Positions 43,577 to 52,781 of a stretch of DNA of 64,000 bases are shown here, piece after piece. The first letter of the stretch is position 1. Each line of letters begins with the position of its first letter. Both the position numbers and the translations under genes were made by a program. The notes beneath the pieces were generated by a model. It had not been told where the DNA came from. It ran no database searches and saw only the letters and a program-made list of their open reading frames with translations. Source of the stretch: Rhodospirillaceae bacterium (GTDB lineage: Bacteria > Pseudomonadota > Alphaproteobacteria > Rhodospirillales > Rhodospirillaceae); assembly GCA_947476925.1 (NCBI GenBank), contig CANJSF010000010.1, positions 57,350 through 121,349 on the forward strand. Direction: 5' to 3'.

Positions 43577-43713
43577 CCCAACACACGTAGTTTTTTGCGA
43601 TCTGCCGAAAAGCCGCCGAGTTTCGGTAATCGGGCGCATGCTTAGGCGTCGGGTGGGGTCGGCATAAAAAGTATCGAGTAGAGCCTTCAATCGGCTCGAA
43701 TCAGGAAGCGGTC

Positions 43714-44301
43714 ATGGCACAAGAACCGGAAGAAGATTTCGACGGCGAAGCCGAACCAGAGTTCGAAGGTGGCGGCGGCGGCGGCAATAAGAAAAAACTT
43801 TTGATGATCGGCATTCCACTGATTCTTGTGATCGGTGGTGCAGCTGGTGCTTACTTCTCAGGTTTGGCTGATCCAGTAATTGCGATGATTACCGGCCAGA
43901 AGCATGAAGAAGCGCCCGCTGAGGGCGGAGAGCCCATGGCGAAAGCCGAAGGTGGCGGGGCAACTGCCGAGGGCGGTGGACCAGGTGCGCCGCTTGAGAC
44001 ATCTTTTTACGAATTGCCGGAAATGTTGGTGAACCTCAATACACCTGGCCGCAAACGTAACTTCTTAAAGATCAAGGTCAGCCTAGAGTTGGGCAGTCCG
44101 ACAGATATCGCCGGCGTAGAATTGGCGCTGCCGCGCATTGTCGATAACTTTCAAGTCTACTTGCGCGAGCTGCGGCTTGAAGATTTGCAAGGTGCGGCCG
44201 GAATGTATCGCCTGCGCGAAGAGTTGCTCTCGCGAGTGAATGCAGCCGTGCGGCCCGTGAAGGTCAAGGACGTCTTGTTCAAAGAAATGATCGTTCAATA
44301 A
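43714..44301 (+). CDS. fliL: Flagellar basal body-associated protein FliL
   Basis: 195 aa inner-membrane protein near the stator. An acidic, Gly-rich cytoplasmic N-terminus precedes one membrane helix (KLLMIGIPLILVIGGAAGAY, about residues 28-48), then a Glu/Ala/Gly linker. The periplasmic FliL domain follows (FYELPEMLVNLNTPGRKRNF, LKIKVSLELGS, IVDNFQVYLRELRLEDLQGA, MYRLREELLSRVNAAV). GGAAG precedes the ATG. It starts the fliL-fliM operon. Confidence 0.94.
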   Translation: MAQEPEEDFDGEAEPEFEGGGGGGNKKKLLMIGIPLILVIGGAAGAYFSGLADPVIAMITGQKHEEAPAEGGEPMAKAEGGGATAEGGGPGAPLETSFYELPEMLVNLNTPGRKRNFLKIKVSLELGSPTDIAGVELALPRIVDNFQVYLRELRLEDLQGAAGMYRLREELLSRVNAAVRPVKVKDVLFKEMIVQ

Positions 44302-44360
44302 GGCGACATGATGTTTGCGATGCAAATTTCTAACGGCTTTCAGGCGTAAAAGGCGTTCCT

Positions 44361-45521
44361 ATGGCCCCACCGGGTGAAGTCACGGACGACGATTGGGCAT
44401 CAGCACTGGCTGAGGCCAAAGCTGATACAACAGCGCCCGCAGCAGCAGCCGGCGGCGAAGCCGACGCCATGGCCGCCGAATGGGGAGCAATGTTGGGCGG
44501 TGGTGATCCGACTGCCGACGAAGGTGGCGGTGGCGGCGGCGGTGGGCGCGATTCCACACGCGTTCTGAACCAAGACGAAATCGACAGTTTGCTTGCCTTT
44601 GATGAGGCCGGTGAAGACGGCGAGCAACGCTCGGGCATTCAAGCCATTCTCAACTCAGCGCTCGTTTCCTACGAACGCTTGCCCATGCTCGAAGTTGTCT
44701 TCGACCGCTTGGTTCGAATGATGACCACCAGTTTGCGTAACTTTACGTCCGATAACGTCGAAGTGTCGTTGGAAGACATTCTCTCGCAACGTTTCGGCGA
44801 TTACTTGAACTCGATCCCGCTGCCGGCCATGTTGACGGTGTTCAAAGCCGAAGAGTGGGACAACTACGGCTTGATGACCGTTGATTCATCGATGATCTAC
44901 TCGATCGTCGACGTTTTGCTAGGTGGGCGTCGCGGGGCTGCCGCCATGCGCGTTGAAGGCCGACCCTATACGACCATCGAGCGCAAGCTGGTGGAACGCA
45001 TGATCCACGTCGTGCTGGCCGATTTGTCAGCCGCCTTTGACCCGCTTTCGCCCGTCACCTTCCGGTTTGATCGCCTTGAAACCAATCCCCGATTTGCAAC
45101 CATTTCGCAGCCGTCCAACGCTTGTATTGTCGCGCGGTTGCGTATCGACATGGAAGACCGCGGCGGCCGCTTAGAAATTTTGATTCCATTTGCCACCCTC
45201 GAACCCGTCCGCGAGCTTCTCCTGCAGATGTTCATGGGCGAAAAGTTCGGCCGTGACTCGATTTGGGAAACCCACTTGGCTGAAGAAATGTGGTTTAGCG
45301 AAGTCGATCTTGAGGCTGTGCTCGATAGTCAGGTGATGCCGCTCAGTCGCGTTCTGGGATTCGAAGTAGGCTCTAAAATGCTGCTGACCGCCAAGCCAGA
45401 CTCTCCGATCGAACTGCGTTGCGGCGACCAGCCGATGTTCATCGGCAAGATGGGCCGCCGTGGCAATCATATTGCAATCCGCGTCGATCATCGTCGCAGA
45501 ATGGAAAAGTCAGAGCCTTAA
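44361..45521 (+). CDS. fliM: Flagellar motor switch protein FliM with N-terminal extension
   Basis: Part of the C-ring; binds CheY-P through the N-terminal EIDSLL motif. Here that motif (NQDEIDSLLAF) is at residues 70-80, not at the very start, because of a 65-residue extension rich in Ala, Asp and Gly. The extension contains DDDWASALAEAK (9-20) and AAEWGAML (38-45), which resemble the N-terminal DxWAxAL(N/A)EQ motif of FliN. The remaining sequence is a normal FliM (SYERLPMLEVVFDRLVRMMT, LTVFKAEEWDNYGLMTVDSS, VDVLLGGRRGAAAM and a C-terminal FliN-like SpoA domain). 386 aa in all. Confidence 0.94.
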   Translation: MAPPGEVTDDDWASALAEAKADTTAPAAAAGGEADAMAAEWGAMLGGGDPTADEGGGGGGGGRDSTRVLNQDEIDSLLAFDEAGEDGEQRSGIQAILNSALVSYERLPMLEVVFDRLVRMMTTSLRNFTSDNVEVSLEDILSQRFGDYLNSIPLPAMLTVFKAEEWDNYGLMTVDSSMIYSIVDVLLGGRRGAAAMRVEGRPYTTIERKLVERMIHVVLADLSAAFDPLSPVTFRFDRLETNPRFATISQPSNACIVARLRIDMEDRGGRLEILIPFATLEPVRELLLQMFMGEKFGRDSIWETHLAEEMWFSEVDLEAVLDSQVMPLSRVLGFEVGSKMLLTAKPDSPIELRCGDQPMFIGKMGRRGNHIAIRVDHRRRMEKSEP

Positions 45522-45665
45522 TGGTTTGTGTGTATCGCATTGGCCCCGTTCATCTTAACCGAATGTTATGGGCAACTGCGGCAATCTGCGGGACGCACAC
45601 TGCTGGATCTTTTCCTGCAGTGGACTAAAGTTAACGGATGATCCGGCCAGCGCCGGGTACGGGAG

Positions 45666-46376
45666 ATGGGAATGACGTTCGACACCGCAATTAGCTTGAT
45701 TATTATTGTTCTGCTCGTCCCCACGATTTCTTACGCCGTTATTCTCAATCGTAAGCTCTCGGCGCTGCGCAATTCGCGCGATGAACTGGCCAAAGTGGTT
45801 GCGAGCTTTAACGACGCCACCTTGCGCGCCGAAGCGGGTATCCCGAAACTGAAAAAAGCCACAAACGAAGCAAGCATGGCGCTGAAGGACCGAGTCGAAA
45901 AAGCGCAATCCTTGCGCGACGACTTGGCTTTTATGATCGAACGTGCTGAAGAGATTGCTGTGAAATTAGAGTCGAGCGTTCGTGTCGCACGCAGTGAAGC
46001 GTCGTTTGGTACATCGACCAATCAGCCAACGACAGCCCCAGCAACGACGGCATCGCCGATGTTGGCGGGGGGCTTGCGTCCAAACTTAGTCGCGCCCGAA
46101 CCCGTTGCAGCGCCGCGTGCCACACCGCCGGTCATGGCTGCGAAGGCCGCGACGCTAGGGCCTGCGCCCTTTGAAGATGCTGCAATTGATTTGCGCAATG
46201 CATTGAATGCCGCCCGAGCCGAGGCGCGCGCTGCGGATGGTCGATTGGCACCAGCGCCTCAGCAAAGTGCGCCCACGCGCACACCTCGCAAATCCTTAGC
46301 CGACGAGCTTGGTCTCAACGATGACCGCTCGGAAGCAGAGCGTGAGTTGTTAAAGGCGCTGCAGACCAATCGCTAA
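45666..46376 (+). CDS. Membrane-anchored coiled-coil protein (DUF6468-like) of the fliM-motE cluster
   Basis: 236 aa. One N-terminal membrane helix (TAISLIIIVLLVPTISYAVI) is followed by a charged coiled coil (RKLSALRNSRDELAKVVASF, KVEKAQSLRDDLAFMIERAE-like) and a Pro/Ala-rich tail. This matches a family of alphaproteobacterial proteins, annotated as DUF6468 to my recollection, found between fliM and a MotE-like gene. Function unknown. It lies 144 bp after fliM and 45 bp before the MotE-like gene. Confidence 0.75.
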   Translation: MGMTFDTAISLIIIVLLVPTISYAVILNRKLSALRNSRDELAKVVASFNDATLRAEAGIPKLKKATNEASMALKDRVEKAQSLRDDLAFMIERAEEIAVKLESSVRVARSEASFGTSTNQPTTAPATTASPMLAGGLRPNLVAPEPVAAPRATPPVMAAKAATLGPAPFEDAAIDLRNALNAARAEARAADGRLAPAPQQSAPTRTPRKSLADELGLNDDRSEAERELLKALQTNR

Positions 46377-46421
46377 AGTTTCCGCTTGATATTATACGGC
46401 TACCGAAAGCATACGTTGCTG

Positions 46422-47192
46422 ATGAACACGCCTCGCAAACCACGTCCCAAACTTCACCGCGCTGAGCCCGGCGATACTAATCGTGGGCCGACGTTCCGGT
46501 TTTTGCCGGTGGTGATTGTCGCCACAGTTTGCCTCCTGGGCTTGCGCATCCAAGTGGTGGTGAGCGACATCGCAAGCAACCGCGGCGCGACCACGGTCGC
46601 GGTGGAACAAGCGAAAGCCTTGGCCCAACAACCGGCCAAACCAGCCGCGCCTGGCGAAAAGCCTGCAGCCGAAGCGATGGAAAAGCCTGCTGAAGGTGCA
46701 GCCGAAGAAGGCGCCGATGGTGCCGAGAAGCCAGCCGAGCCGGTGTCTTTTAAGCCTTCAGAACTGACAAAGTCTGAAATCGATACTCTACAGCGTTTGG
46801 CGGAACGTCGCGATTTAATCGACAAGCGCGAGCGTGAGTTGCAGCAAAAAGAAAGCTTGGTGAAGGCTGCCGAGCAGCGCCTCGATCAAAAAATTACACA
46901 AATGCAGGATATCGAGAAGCAACTTCAAGCCTTGGTCCAGCAATACGACGCCAAGAAAAAGGCCGAGATCGAGCAGTTGGTGAAAATTTATACGGCGATG
47001 AAGCCTAAAGATGCCGCACGCATCTTCGATGAATTGGACATGACGATCCTAGTCGCTGTCGTGACTAGCATGAAGGAAAACAAGGTTGCGCCGATCTTAT
47101 CGCTGATGGACGCCAAAAAAGCGCGGGATTTAACCCTCGAACTGTCCAGCCGCCGGCAAGTCCCGGGCATGAATCCCGGCCAGCAGGGTTAA
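46422..47192 (+). CDS. MotE-like protein (MgtE N-domain-like periplasmic chaperone)
   Basis: About 256 aa from ATG 46422. A membrane/signal helix (FLPVVIVATVCLLGLRIQVV), an Ala/Pro/Glu-rich linker and a long coiled coil (about residues 130-190: LAERRDLIDKRERELQQKES) precede a C-terminal MgtE/FliG-like domain (VKIYTAMKPKDAARIFDELD, APILSLMDAKKARDLTLEL). This is the layout of MotE, described in rhizobia as a chaperone for the periplasmic motility protein MotC. The upstream TTG start at 46386 looks less likely. Confidence 0.82.
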   Translation: MNTPRKPRPKLHRAEPGDTNRGPTFRFLPVVIVATVCLLGLRIQVVVSDIASNRGATTVAVEQAKALAQQPAKPAAPGEKPAAEAMEKPAEGAAEEGADGAEKPAEPVSFKPSELTKSEIDTLQRLAERRDLIDKRERELQQKESLVKAAEQRLDQKITQMQDIEKQLQALVQQYDAKKKAEIEQLVKIYTAMKPKDAARIFDELDMTILVAVVTSMKENKVAPILSLMDAKKARDLTLELSSRRQVPGMNPGQQG

Positions 47193-47431
47193 ACCTGCCG
47201 CCACTTCGCAGGGCGACAGTTTAGCCCAAAATCCGTAGAGTCCTTGTCTTTCAAGGCCTTAACGACCCGTTCACCTTTGTTATCTAATTTCGGTCGAAAT
47301 TGTATCGGTGGGATAGCCGCCGAAGTGGGAAGTGTGCCTGTCCGAATGATTGAGCCTCGATTCAATCGATTCGATATCAGTGCCCGTGCAAATGCGCGGG
47401 TCTTCCGCATGCCTATTGTCATGGTGCAGGC

Positions 47432-48076
47432 ATGACACCTTCAGCGACGGGAAATCAAACTGCGTCTCTTGTTCTCACGCTATCGATTGGCCTGCAGTTG
47501 CTCGCATTTTTTGTCGTGCTGAACGCGACGACGGCGCCCGATGCCGCGCGCTCACGCGCGGTCATCGCAAGTGTGCAGCAATCATTTCGTATCAACTCAA
47601 CCGTGCCGACGGCAGATCAAACGGCAGCGGCCAATAAATCTGCCGCGCAAGTCGTGCTGCGATCTTCGATTTCAGAAGCATTCAACCGTGTTCTTGATGG
47701 GCGCGATATTGTCGTGCGCAGCGATGGAGATGTGCTTTGGGTCAAAGCACCAGTCGCTGCATTCTTCGAACCCGAAACTCAAGCGCTACGCGCGGTGTTG
47801 CCGGTGCTGGATCGCATTGCCATGGTTCTAGATACGCCGCCCGATGGCCTTCGGTACGAGATGTTGATCACCATTTCCAATGTCGATGGCGCCAATGGCG
47901 TCGCTGCCGTGCAAGCCGGTGCGTTGGCTGCTGACCTGCTTCGCCGTGGGTTTAGTCCATCTTCTTTCTCGCTTGGCGCAGTTGCCGCCCTTGAGCCGAC
48001 CGTAACTCTGGCTTTTGTTGTGCGCGCTGAAGACGATCAGCCCCTGAGCACGTTGATCCGGGGGCAAATATTATGA
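47432..48076 (+). CDS. MotB-like membrane protein lacking the proton-channel aspartate
   Basis: 214 aa. Residues 11-30 form one membrane helix (ASLVLTLSIGLQLLAFFVVL) in the place of the MotB helix, but without the aspartate that carries protons. The C-terminal part (LRAVLPVLDRIAMVLDTPPD, AAVQAGALAADLLRRGF) resembles an OmpA/MotB domain whose peptidoglycan-binding N...R motif is degenerate. The start overlaps the end of a doubtful upstream frame by 4 bp. The stop overlaps the next MotB-like gene by 4 bp, so the two are translationally coupled. No motA is visible. Confidence 0.72.
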   Translation: MTPSATGNQTASLVLTLSIGLQLLAFFVVLNATTAPDAARSRAVIASVQQSFRINSTVPTADQTAAANKSAAQVVLRSSISEAFNRVLDGRDIVVRSDGDVLWVKAPVAAFFEPETQALRAVLPVLDRIAMVLDTPPDGLRYEMLITISNVDGANGVAAVQAGALAADLLRRGFSPSSFSLGAVAALEPTVTLAFVVRAEDDQPLSTLIRGQIL

Positions 48077-48720
48077 GTGCTGCTCTCTTGGTCAAACTTC
48101 CTGCGCAGGCCCCCGGTCGGGCCTGGCTGGTGACGTTTGTCGACCTTATTTTGCTTCTGCTTACATTTTTTGTGTTGATGTTCTCGATGTCGCAACCCGA
48201 TCCGGTCAAGTACGCGCCATTGGCGCAGTCGTATGCCGAGGCATTCAAACCGGTAGCTGAGGATGAGCCGAGTTTCGCGCGCGCCAGATCCTTTGTGTCG
48301 CAGGCAGCGCCACACGGCGAAGATTTGCTCTACCTTGAATCCGCGCTAAAGGCGGCTTTTGGTCGCTCCGATGCTTTGCGGGGCGTCCAATTCCGCTCCA
48401 CGGAGCATTACCTTGTGATATCCTTGCCCGGAGACACTCTGGATCAAAGTGCCGAACTTGCGACATCCTCGATGTTGTTTGATTTGGGCGGGGTGTTGGC
48501 CAATATCGATAATAGGCTCGCAGTGATTGGATTGGCGGACCAGACCGCACAGAGTTGGACGGATGCTATTCGGCGTTCCGCGCGTGTGACTCAGGCCTTG
48601 ACCAATGCAGGTTATGATCGGTCCATCGCGACACTTGCGCGCGTTGATACAACCGCCAGCGGGTCGCTCGAGATTATGGTGATGGCTGACCGTTTATCCG
48701 AGACGGTGTCAGCGCCATGA
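48073..48720 (+). CDS. MotB-like protein with channel-type aspartate
   Basis: 215 aa. The membrane helix WLVTFVDLILLLLTFFVLMF has Asp24 in the position of the MotB/PomB proton-channel aspartate (W-x-x-x-F-x-D). The C-terminal region is OmpA-like: LAVIGLADQTAQSWTDAIRR and SARVTQALTNAGY keep the Trp and Arg of the peptidoglycan-binding motif. It is smaller than standard MotB (about 260-350 aa). It is coupled by ATGA overlaps to both neighbours. A stator or stator-like role is plausible, but a MotA partner is not encoded nearby. Confidence 0.78.
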   Translation: MSAALLVKLPAQAPGRAWLVTFVDLILLLLTFFVLMFSMSQPDPVKYAPLAQSYAEAFKPVAEDEPSFARARSFVSQAAPHGEDLLYLESALKAAFGRSDALRGVQFRSTEHYLVISLPGDTLDQSAELATSSMLFDLGGVLANIDNRLAVIGLADQTAQSWTDAIRRSARVTQALTNAGYDRSIATLARVDTTASGSLEIMVMADRLSETVSAP

Positions 48721-51700
48721 CACTTCGTCGCACATCAATTCTGATCTGGGCTGGGACGCTAACGCTACTGTCAGGCCTGGTAGCAACGTCGGCAGTGGCT
48801 GATGGTGTTCGTGCGGCGCAGCGCGATGACTATGGCCGTATCGTTTTTGATTGGAACGAGCCGATCCGTTATTCGGCGGCGGTTGTGGCCGGGCAGCTCG
48901 TCGTGCAGTTTGAACGCCCGATCACGGGCGACCTTGCTTCGATTCAACAGACGCTTGGACCTTACGTGTTGAATGGCTTGCTCAGCCCCGATCGCCGCAC
49001 CGCGACCTTCCCCTTGCGCGCGAATGTCACGATGCGCACCTTTACGGTTGGCAATGCGATTGTCATCGATTTGTCGGGCCCACCACCCCCTCAAGCCGTC
49101 GCTGCTAACCCGACACCACGAGCCGCAGCAACGGCCCCCGCGGTTCAAACGCAGCCGCAACCGCCCACGCCATCGACGCGCGGGCAGGGGCCGAAAGTAG
49201 CCCCCGTGGCCGTTCGTACGGGTTCGCATCCCGATTACTTCCGCATGGTCTTTGAATGGCCAGCGCCGACGACCTTTCGCGTCAACCGCAACGGTGATCG
49301 TGCCGAAATTGTTTTTGACGGAGCCGCGCCAATTGATGTTGCTGCATTGCGCAGCCGCCTGCCGCCTGGCAGCCGCGATGTTACCTCAACCGTCGAGAAC
49401 GGCAAAAGCGTTGTCTCGATTCCGGTTCCGCCGGGCACCGAGCTGCGCAATTTCGCCAATGGCAATACAGTCGTTGTCGACCTTGTCAGCAAGCCACCCG
49501 AAACCAAGGTGGCCGGCGGGCCAAAGAGTTCTGAACCCGCCATGGCCCAGGCGCTGGACAACAAGGCAAAGGAAACCTCGTCAACGATTTCGCCGTTGCT
49601 GCCGTCTCAGCCGGCTGTTGCTCAACCCGGCGCAACAAAGGATCCCAAAGCAGACGCAGCCAAAGCTGCCGCTGCGCGCTCACTTACCGGCGTCGCCACT
49701 GAGCAAGTCGCCGCCGATGCAAAAGCAGAACGTGCGTTGGCAAACGCGGACCGTGCGGCTGACCCCTTATCAGCTCGGCCGGCTGAAATCAGCCTGAAGG
49801 TTGCGTTTGATGAGCCGTCGGCCGCGGCCGTTTTCCGCCGTGCTGAGTACCTTTGGGTGGTATTTGATCGCTATAAGCAAGTGGATGTCGCGGCCATGGC
49901 TAAGGCTGGCGCGCCCTATATTACTTTGGTCGAGCAACTGCCATATCGCACCAACACAATTTTGCGAATGGTGACTCAGCCTGACATCAATCCTTCCTTA
50001 CGTCGCAACGGGTTGGACTGGATATTGGATTTCCGCTCACTTCCCATGCGACCCACGCGCGCTATCGACGTGCAGCCCCAGCTTGATCGCCCTGAGCCAA
50101 ACTTGTTCGTGCCGGTCGCCGAGGCTGGCCGCACGGTCGCTTTCGATGACCCCGAAGTGGGCGACTATTTTATTGTCATCCCGGTGATTCCGCTTGGCTA
50201 TGGCGTCTATCCTGCGCGCTCGTTCCCAGATGTCGATTTGCCTGTCACTGCACAGGGTGTCGTTGTTATTCCTAAGTCCGATGGTGTGCGTGCACTCGCC
50301 AATCGAAACGGTGTCGATATCGACGTTGATGGCGGGATGGCTTTGTCCAAAAAGGCGGCCGAGCAAATTGGGTCAGTCACGCAAAAAGAAGATCTGAAGC
50401 GTATTCTCAATTTGGCTGATTGGCAGATTGGCAAGGCTGACGACTACCTGCGCAACAAGCAAGCCTTGCAGATTGCCGTGGCCGATGAGGGGGCCGCAAC
50501 CAAGCAAGAAGCGCGGCTGCGTTTTGCGCGCTTCGAGTTTATCAACGGGTTCTACCCCGAAGCGCTGGGCATTCTGCGCGTAATGGCCGCTACAGATCCA
50601 GAAGTGGAAAATACGGCGCCATACCGTGCGTTGCGTGGCGCGACCAACGTTATGATGCGCCGATATAGTGAGGGATCTGATGATCTCAGTCACTTCACGT
50701 TGGCTAACGAAGAAGATGCACGCTTTTGGCTCGCTGCTGCCCGCTCGAAGATCGCTAACCCGGAAGCGCAAGCTCAAACGCTCATTCAAACGGGCTCCAC
50801 TATTCGCGGCTATCCACACACCGTGAAGACGCAGCTGGCCCTGATGGGAACTGAAGCCGCGATCGCGTCGGGTGATGACTTCGGCGCGCAAGGCTTCATG
50901 GATATGATCAGGCGCGACAATCCCAATCCGGTTGAGAAGGCGGCAATCGATTACTTGGACGGCAGACTCAATCAAAAGATTGGCGAACTGCGCGTTGCAC
51001 TCGAGCAATATAGCAAAGCCGAAAACGGCGCGAGCTTGCTGTACAACGTGCTTGGCATGCGTGATCGCTTAGAACTCGAACATCAACTCGGCACGGTCAA
51101 CACCGATGAGCTGATCGAGAACTACGAAAAACTTCGCTATCGCTGGCGCGGCGACGAGATTGAGCTGGGCTTCCTGCTGCGCTTGTCAGACCTCTACGCC
51201 GAGAAAAAAGATTACGGCGCGGCGCTCCGTACGCTCAAGTTGGCGACGTCGTATTTCCGCGAATACGCTGGTGTTGATAAGGCTGGCGACAAAATGACTG
51301 CAATGTTCGAGGAGCTGTACCTCGGCGGAAGCGCCGACAAACTGCCGCCTGTGCAGGCGATTGCTCTGTTCGATGAATTCCGCGCACTGCTGCCGGCTGG
51401 CGAGAAGGGCGATGAAATGATCCGCAAGCTTGCAGATCGACTGGTGTCCATTGATCTGCTTGATCAAGCTGTTGTTCTGCTTGATCGGCAAATCCAGTTC
51501 CGAGTGGTTGGCATCGAACGTGCGCGGATTGGTGCTCGATTGGCGCTTGTTCACTTGCTCAATCGAGCGCCTAAACAAGCCATCGAAGCGTTGCGCGAAA
51601 CATCTGTTCCTGATGCTCCGCCTGATTTGTTGGGTCAGCGTCGTCGTCTCGAGGCGCGCGCCCTGGCCGATCTTGATCGCCCAGCTGACTCCATCATGTT

Positions 51701-52103
51701 GCTAGGCGCTGATACCACCAATGAGACCAAACAACTGCGCGCTGAAATCTATTGGCGCAGCAAAGATTGGCCCAATGCGGCGAAGTCGATTGCTGATCTT
51801 GTGCCCGAGCCGGGTGCAGGCTCGCTTAGCGATGCAAACGCGCGCTTGGTGCTTGATTGGGCCACGGCCCTCACGTTGGCTGGCGACGATCGCACTATTG
51901 TTCGGCTCCGCCAGCGCTACTTGGCTTCAATGGTTCAGACGCCCTACAAGGACGCATTCGATTTGATGACTACACCGCGCGAGGGTGGGTCGATGGACCC
52001 AGCCGCCGTGCGCCGCCAAATCGAGCAGGCGCAGAACTTCAAGTCGTTCATTGTTGAATACAAAGACATGATCGGTGATCGCCCCTTAAGCGCCATCAAT
52101 TGA
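48717..52103 (+). CDS. Large periplasmic protein with AMIN-like beta repeats and helical TPR-like C-terminal half
   Basis: 1128 aa. A signal peptide (1-29, ending SAVADG) is followed by three beta-rich modules resembling AMIN domains (about 30-125, 165-260 and 355-455). Examples are RDDYGRIVFDWNEPIRYSAA, HPDYFRMVFEWPAPTTFRVN and EISLKVAFDEPSAAAVFRRA, separated by Pro/Ala/Gln linkers. From about residue 590 to the end it is an alpha-helical solenoid (ARFEFINGFYPEALGILRVM, LGFLLRLSDLYAEKKDYGAA). It is coupled to the MotB-like genes by a 4-bp overlap. AMIN domains bind peptidoglycan or secretin-type partners; a periplasmic motor scaffold is my inference. Large proteins of this type are common near alphaproteobacterial motility genes. 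Confidence 0.8.
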   Translation: MTLRRTSILIWAGTLTLLSGLVATSAVADGVRAAQRDDYGRIVFDWNEPIRYSAAVVAGQLVVQFERPITGDLASIQQTLGPYVLNGLLSPDRRTATFPLRANVTMRTFTVGNAIVIDLSGPPPPQAVAANPTPRAAATAPAVQTQPQPPTPSTRGQGPKVAPVAVRTGSHPDYFRMVFEWPAPTTFRVNRNGDRAEIVFDGAAPIDVAALRSRLPPGSRDVTSTVENGKSVVSIPVPPGTELRNFANGNTVVVDLVSKPPETKVAGGPKSSEPAMAQALDNKAKETSSTISPLLPSQPAVAQPGATKDPKADAAKAAAARSLTGVATEQVAADAKAERALANADRAADPLSARPAEISLKVAFDEPSAAAVFRRAEYLWVVFDRYKQVDVAAMAKAGAPYITLVEQLPYRTNTILRMVTQPDINPSLRRNGLDWILDFRSLPMRPTRAIDVQPQLDRPEPNLFVPVAEAGRTVAFDDPEVGDYFIVIPVIPLGYGVYPARSFPDVDLPVTAQGVVVIPKSDGVRALANRNGVDIDVDGGMALSKKAAEQIGSVTQKEDLKRILNLADWQIGKADDYLRNKQALQIAVADEGAATKQEARLRFARFEFINGFYPEALGILRVMAATDPEVENTAPYRALRGATNVMMRRYSEGSDDLSHFTLANEEDARFWLAAARSKIANPEAQAQTLIQTGSTIRGYPHTVKTQLALMGTEAAIASGDDFGAQGFMDMIRRDNPNPVEKAAIDYLDGRLNQKIGELRVALEQYSKAENGASLLYNVLGMRDRLELEHQLGTVNTDELIENYEKLRYRWRGDEIELGFLLRLSDLYAEKKDYGAALRTLKLATSYFREYAGVDKAGDKMTAMFEELYLGGSADKLPPVQAIALFDEFRALLPAGEKGDEMIRKLADRLVSIDLLDQAVVLLDRQIQFRVVGIERARIGARLALVHLLNRAPKQAIEALRETSVPDAPPDLLGQRRRLEARALADLDRPADSIMLLGADTTNETKQLRAEIYWRSKDWPNAAKSIADLVPEPGAGSLSDANARLVLDWATALTLAGDDRTIVRLRQRYLASMVQTPYKDAFDLMTTPREGGSMDPAAVRRQIEQAQNFKSFIVEYKDMIGDRPLSAIN

Positions 52104-52104
52104 G

Positions 52105-52692
52105 ATGGCCAAGGCTGCGGTCGATTTTCCGCGTGTGGAAGTGACCAGCCGTGCCGAATGGCGAGCATGGCTGCAAAAGAATCACACAAAATCTCAGTCC
52201 ATATGGCTCGTCACATTCAAAAAAGGCGACCCCCGCTACCTGCCCAACAACGACGTTGTTGAAGAAGCGCTTTGCTTTGGCTGGATCGATAGCTTGCCAC
52301 GCAAACTCGATGCCAAGCGCACAATGCTCATGCTCGCACCGCGCCGTTCGGCAAGCGCTTGGTCTAAACTGAACAAGGACCGCGCACTTCGCATGATCGC
52401 GGCAAAGAAAATGACGCCGGCTGGCTTAGCGAAAATCAAGCAGGCAAAGGTTGATGGCACTTGGACAAAGCTTGATAGTGTCGATGCGTTAAAAGTGCCG
52501 GCTGATCTTGTTGCGGCATTCAGGACGTTCCTTGGGTCGGCCAAGAATTTCGCGGCGTTTCCTCCATCCGCGCGGCGCGGAATCTTGGAGTGGATCGTGC
52601 AAGCCAAACGACCTGAAACGCGCGCCAAGCGAATAATAGAAACGGCCCGTCTTGCGCAGGTCAATCAACGCGCCAACCAGTGGCGAAAATAG
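52105..52692 (+). CDS. YdeI/OmpD-associated (bacteriocin-protection-like) family protein
   Basis: 195 aa. EWRAWLQKNHTKSQSIWLVT, VVEEALCFGWIDSLPRKLDA and the C-terminal FPPSARRGILEWIVQAKRPE with TRAKRIIETARLAQ define the YdeI family. Its biochemical role is not established. It starts 1 bp after the stop of the 1128-aa gene, so it is probably cotranscribed, but a motility role is not implied. Functional inference is weak. Confidence 0.85.
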   Translation: MAKAAVDFPRVEVTSRAEWRAWLQKNHTKSQSIWLVTFKKGDPRYLPNNDVVEEALCFGWIDSLPRKLDAKRTMLMLAPRRSASAWSKLNKDRALRMIAAKKMTPAGLAKIKQAKVDGTWTKLDSVDALKVPADLVAAFRTFLGSAKNFAAFPPSARRGILEWIVQAKRPETRAKRIIETARLAQVNQRANQWRK

Positions 52693-52781
52693 CGCTGTTG
52701 AGGCTGAATTGCCGCTGAAACGTTGACAAATTGGCCGACAAACTTTAGATGCCCGCCCGAACCCAATGAATTGAGATTCCC

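Noticed and set aside
47244..47435. 63-codon plus-strand frame whose TGA overlaps the ATG of the first MotB-like gene
   Set aside because: TTG start without Shine-Dalgarno, no recognisable domain, composition unlike neighbouring proteins; the 239-bp gap 47193-47431 is better seen as leader or spacer.
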